Positions 5,696 to 8,097 of a DNA stretch of 8,097 bases are shown here, in pieces. Each line of letters opens with the position of its first letter. The first letter of the stretch is position 1. The position numbers and the translations under genes are program-made. This DNA comes from Acidaminococcales bacterium (GTDB taxonomy: Bacteria > Bacillota > Negativicutes > Acidaminococcales > JAISLQ01), in NCBI GenBank assembly GCA_031275255.1, contig JAISPA010000235.1, positions 1 to 8,097 on the forward strand, given 5' to 3'. Below the pieces are notes generated by a model. The model was not told the DNA's origin and made no database searches. It saw nothing but the letters and a program-made list of their open reading frames with translations.

Positions 5696-7078
5696 GTGTC
5701 AAAGAAACGCGTAATCGGTTTTATCTTAGGTATAATTGTAGGATTGTTTATTTACAACAGCAGCTTTACTGGACTGTCGCCGGAAGGGCAAAAATGCCTG
5801 GCGATAAGCCTGTCCGGCGTTATCTGGTGGGCGGCCGGCGTCGCTATGCCGGGGTATGTGGCTTTCCTGATGCTGGTCTTGTATGTGCTTACCAAAACCG
5901 CCCCGCCCAATGTGGTTTTCACTATATGGCTAAGTCCGCTCATGTATCTGGTTGTCAGCGGCTACCTGCTGGCTTCGGCGGTTGAGGATTCCGGCATGGG
6001 ACGGCGGATCGCCTATAATTTTATCTTGAAATTTGTTGATTCTTTTCAAAGCATTATCATCGCTGCTTATCTTTTGGGACTGATCCTCAGCTTGTTCATT
6101 CCGCATCCTTTCCCGCGCTCTTTTTTGATCATGTCGGTTATGGCCGTTATCATCAAAGCTGCCGACCTGCCGCGTGAAGATGCGGCGATCATCGGCCTGG
6201 CGGTTTTCGGCAGTTCGACCGTAAACTCCATGGTCTTTCTCACCGGCGACAGCCTGCTGAATACCGCTACCGCGTCTTTTGGCGGCGTGGCCATCACCTG
6301 GGTCGAATGGTTCAAATACATGGGCATACCGGGCCTTATCGCCCACGTCCTCATGTGCTTTTTGCAATTGAAACTTTTTAAACCGGTAAAAACCTTCAGC
6401 CTGGACAAGCAGGTCGTGCAGAACCAGCTCAAAGAAATGGGGCCTTTGAGCAGCAAAGAAAAACGCACCCTCGTTTGGGTACTCATAGCCATTGCTTTCT
6501 GGGCGACTGATTTTCTGCACGGCATCGCCCCCGGCTGGGTAAGCGTCGTAGTGGTGGCCTGCCTGGCCATGCCGGTCATCGGCGACGTGCTGACGCCTAA
6601 AAACTGGGCGGCCGCCAATATGGGGACTCTTATGTTTCTCACCGCCGCCATGGCGATCGGCGCGGTCGGCGCCCATACCGGCATGAACAAGTGGATAGCC
6701 ACCGTGGCCCTACCCTCTTACGTCCCGGAAAATCCTTTCGTGTTCGCGGCCATTGTTACCACCATATCCATCTGCATCCACATGGTAATGGGCAGCCTGC
6801 TGGCCGTCGTAGGCATAGCGGCGCCCGCGATCATCGCCTATGCCGCCCCTACCGGCTGGAACCCCCTTTTCCCGACATTGCTCGTTTATACGGCCGTATG
6901 TATTCACTGGTTGCTGCCGATGCATAGCATGAACATACTGGTCGGCGTTGGTGAAGCCGGCGGCGGCAAGTACCAGGATAAGGAAGTCATCCGTTTCGGC
7001 GCGGCGCAGACGGCGGTCGTTTATATCATGACCATAGGCGTTCTTGTTCCCTGGTGGAAGATTATCGGTTTGATATAA
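5696..7078 (+). CDS. DASS/SLC13-type anion permease (probable aromatic acid or organic acid transporter)
   Basis: Encodes 460 residues with about 11-12 membrane helices, beginning with the helix RVIGFILGIIVGLFIY. The layout fits the divalent anion:sodium symporter (DASS/SLC13) superfamily: two halves, each with a helix break. FGSSTVNSMVFLTGDSLLNT (171-190) in the first half resembles the SNT-type substrate and sodium motif. The second half has NMGTLMFLTAAMAIGAVGAHTGM (308-330) and LLPMHSMNILVGVG (406-419), in the positions of the matching second motif. A short cytoplasmic linker (about 230-256) joins the halves. GTG at 5696 is chosen for its strong upstream site. Placed between the decarboxylase and UbiX genes, it probably imports the acid or exchanges acid for decarboxylated product. 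Family members usually carry succinate, citrate, tartrate or sulfate, so the aromatic substrate is an inference from context. Confidence 0.88.
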   Translation: MSKKRVIGFILGIIVGLFIYNSSFTGLSPEGQKCLAISLSGVIWWAAGVAMPGYVAFLMLVLYVLTKTAPPNVVFTIWLSPLMYLVVSGYLLASAVEDSGMGRRIAYNFILKFVDSFQSIIIAAYLLGLILSLFIPHPFPRSFLIMSVMAVIIKAADLPREDAAIIGLAVFGSSTVNSMVFLTGDSLLNTATASFGGVAITWVEWFKYMGIPGLIAHVLMCFLQLKLFKPVKTFSLDKQVVQNQLKEMGPLSSKEKRTLVWVLIAIAFWATDFLHGIAPGWVSVVVVACLAMPVIGDVLTPKNWAAANMGTLMFLTAAMAIGAVGAHTGMNKWIATVALPSYVPENPFVFAAIVTTISICIHMVMGSLLAVVGIAAPAIIAYAAPTGWNPLFPTLLVYTAVCIHWLLPMHSMNILVGVGEAGGGKYQDKEVIRFGAAQTAVVYIMTIGVLVPWWKIIGLI

Positions 7079-7312
7079 GTTATACGGACGGCGGCGCGCC
7101 TGTTTTTACAAAAAGCGCGCCGCCGGCTTGAACGCGGCTTTCTGCGGCGGCAGGGGTAACTTCCGCCAAAGGCTGGCGCTTTCCGTAAAACATAACTCGC
7201 CCTTTCAGGGGCGGGCGGGAATTTCGCGGCAGGCTCAGGCCCGTTCCCGAAGAGCGGGCCGGTCTTGCCGGCGAGGGCCGGTTCAGCGTTAAAGGGTGGT
7301 GTTTACGTATTT
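7079..7312. other. Hairpin-rich gap between permease and UbiX genes
   Basis: 234 nt without a gene. It starts with an 11-bp GC stem, CGGCGGCGCGC (7089-7099) with 7115-7125, around a loop carrying TTTTT and AAAAA; a weak terminator is possible. Further short stems follow: CGCCA/TGGCG around 7164-7178, CGCCC/GGGCG near 7199-7214, and GGCCCG/CGGGCC near 7238-7260. No clear promoter is visible. The gap may lower or separate UbiX expression from the genes before it. Confidence 0.5.
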
Positions 7313-7888
7313 ATGAAAGAAATTATTGTCGCCATGACAGGGGCGAGCGGCCAGCTTTACGCGGTCAGGCTGCTGGAGTTCTTGCAAGAATTTGCCGGCG
7401 CACGCGTTCATCTGATACTGTCGGAATGGGCGCAAAAAACACTTGAACTGGAAACGGATTACGATTTGAAATACGTGCTTTCCCTCGCCGATTATGTTTA
7501 CAGGATCGACGATCAGGCCGCCGCCATCTCCAGCGGCTCTTTCCCGCGCAGCGGCATGGTCGTCGTCCCTTGCAGCATTAAGACCCTCTCGGCCATAGCA
7601 AACTCCTACACGGTAAATTTGATTGCCCGGGCAGCCGACGTAACCTTGAAAGAACGCAAACGGCTGATACTGGTTGTCCGGGAAACGCCGCTGCATCAGG
7701 GGCATATCCATCTGCTGGAACGCGCCGGCGCGGCGGGCGCGATCATTGCCCCGCCGGTTCCGGCGTTTTACAACCGCCCGCAGACGATCATGGAGATGAT
7801 AGATCACAGCGTGTATCGCTGGCTGGATCTTTTGGATATAAAATTGCCCGGCGCCAAACGCTGGACGGGATTGAACAAATTGTTGTAG
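7313..7888 (+). CDS. ubiX: UbiX-type flavin prenyltransferase
   Basis: Encodes 191 residues, the usual length of the family. UbiX links a dimethylallyl group to FMN and gives prenylated FMN, the cofactor of UbiD decarboxylases. Visible marks are the FMN-binding start IVAMTGASGQLYAVRLL, the SEWAQKTLE helix, SGSFPRSGMVVVPCSIKTLSAIANS (74-98), where the phosphate and FMN are held, the stretch LILVVRETPLHQGH (118-131) with R123 and E124, and PPVPAFYNRP (147-156) with the conserved Tyr. ATG at 7313 begins directly at the first beta strand. The ribosome site is rather distant (GGTGG about 12 nt upstream), so translation may be modest. An in-frame TTG at 7265 is less likely. Gene order decarboxylase-permease-UbiX indicates that it serves the neighbouring decarboxylase; in catabolic loci this protein is also called subunit B. 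Confidence 0.95.
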   Translation: MKEIIVAMTGASGQLYAVRLLEFLQEFAGARVHLILSEWAQKTLELETDYDLKYVLSLADYVYRIDDQAAAISSGSFPRSGMVVVPCSIKTLSAIANSYTVNLIARAADVTLKERKRLILVVRETPLHQGHIHLLERAGAAGAIIAPPVPAFYNRPQTIMEMIDHSVYRWLDLLDIKLPGAKRWTGLNKLL

Positions 7889-7940
7889 CAAGAACCGGAA
7901 CGGCCGTATTTTTGGCGAAAAGGACTGTTATCGGGCGGGC

Positions 7941-8097
7941 AGACTGCTGGAGTTGGATCCCCCCTGCGCGGCAAACCGGCCGTTTTACTTCGACAATACT
8001 GTCGGGCACCCGGCGCGCGGCATACAGATCATGCTGCGGATGTTTCTCTTGCAGGCGTGGTTTAATTTGTCGGACGAAGGCATAGAGGATGCTATCT
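7941..8097 (+). mobile_element. IS5-family transposase, N-terminal fragment, probably 5'-truncated and cut by window edge
   Basis: An open frame runs off the right edge. From about 7983 it reads FYFDNTVGHPARG, then IQIMLRMFLLQAWFNLSDEG and IEDAI, the conserved N-terminal region of IS5-type transposases (the ML.R...LQ.W..LSDEG..DA block before the catalytic domain). In related proteins about 40 residues with a VPW motif come before this block. Here the preceding frame (RLLELDPPCAANRP) keeps only a faint likeness and has no good start codon or ribosome site. The UbiX stop lies just 92 nt before the first recognisable residue, leaving little room for an intact end of the element. No terminal inverted repeat was identified. 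The family call is from memory of the motif; the truncation is an inference. Confidence 0.6.

Noticed and set aside
5930..6702. Two overlapping open frames on the minus strand inside the permease gene
   Set aside because: Low-complexity, charged translations without a recognisable fold or ribosome site; antisense shadows of the permease.
1..8097. tRNA, rRNA, CRISPR array or replication origin
   Set aside because: No cloverleaf with anticodon and T-loop, no ribosomal RNA sequence, no regularly spaced repeats and no cluster of DnaA-like boxes were seen.

Overview
The window looks like a chromosomal accessory locus of an anaerobic or facultative bacterium, probably of the Bacillota. GC content is clearly above 50% (estimated by eye). 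Shine-Dalgarno sites are strong and Gram-positive-like (AGGAGGG, AAGGGGG, AGGAG). The central enzyme resembles the gallate/protocatechuate decarboxylases of lactobacilli and enterobacteria. A Negativicutes-type host is a guess that the sequence alone cannot prove.

Layout, left to right. (1) 1-438, minus strand: N-terminal part of a ZIP-family metal transporter, cut by the window edge. (2) 542-919, minus: a stand-alone CheY-like receiver. (3) 1111-3105, minus: a membrane histidine kinase with a large extracytoplasmic sensor domain. (4) 3098-3757, minus: a LuxR-type regulator with a PocR-like N-terminal sensor, overlapping the kinase start and apparently starting at a rare ATT codon. (5) 3758-4102: a divergent control region. 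It holds back-to-back promoters, a tandem 8-bp repeat, an 18-bp perfect hairpin, a terminator-like hairpin and a hairpin that would bury the ribosome binding site of the next gene. (6) 4103-5587, plus: UbiD-family decarboxylase of the LpdC/AroY type. (7) 5696-7078, plus: DASS/SLC13-type permease. (8) 7313-7888, plus: UbiX flavin prenyltransferase. (9) The right edge: an IS5-family transposase fragment that seems to lack its N-terminal start.

The plus-strand genes form a coherent module. UbiX makes prenylated FMN, UbiD uses it to decarboxylate an aromatic acid reversibly, and the permease between them probably moves the acid or exchanges acid for product. The divergent minus-strand genes are likely its control: the PocR-LuxR protein could sense the aromatic ligand or a product and act on the shared intergenic region. 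The kinase and receiver form a phosphorelay with no obvious DNA-binding output of its own.

The most promising novelty is the 5' leader of the decarboxylase gene (about 3812-4102). It has several mutually compatible and mutually exclusive pairings, including a terminator and a sequestered Shine-Dalgarno, and I do not recognise it as a known riboswitch class. The ATT start of the regulator is the second point of interest.
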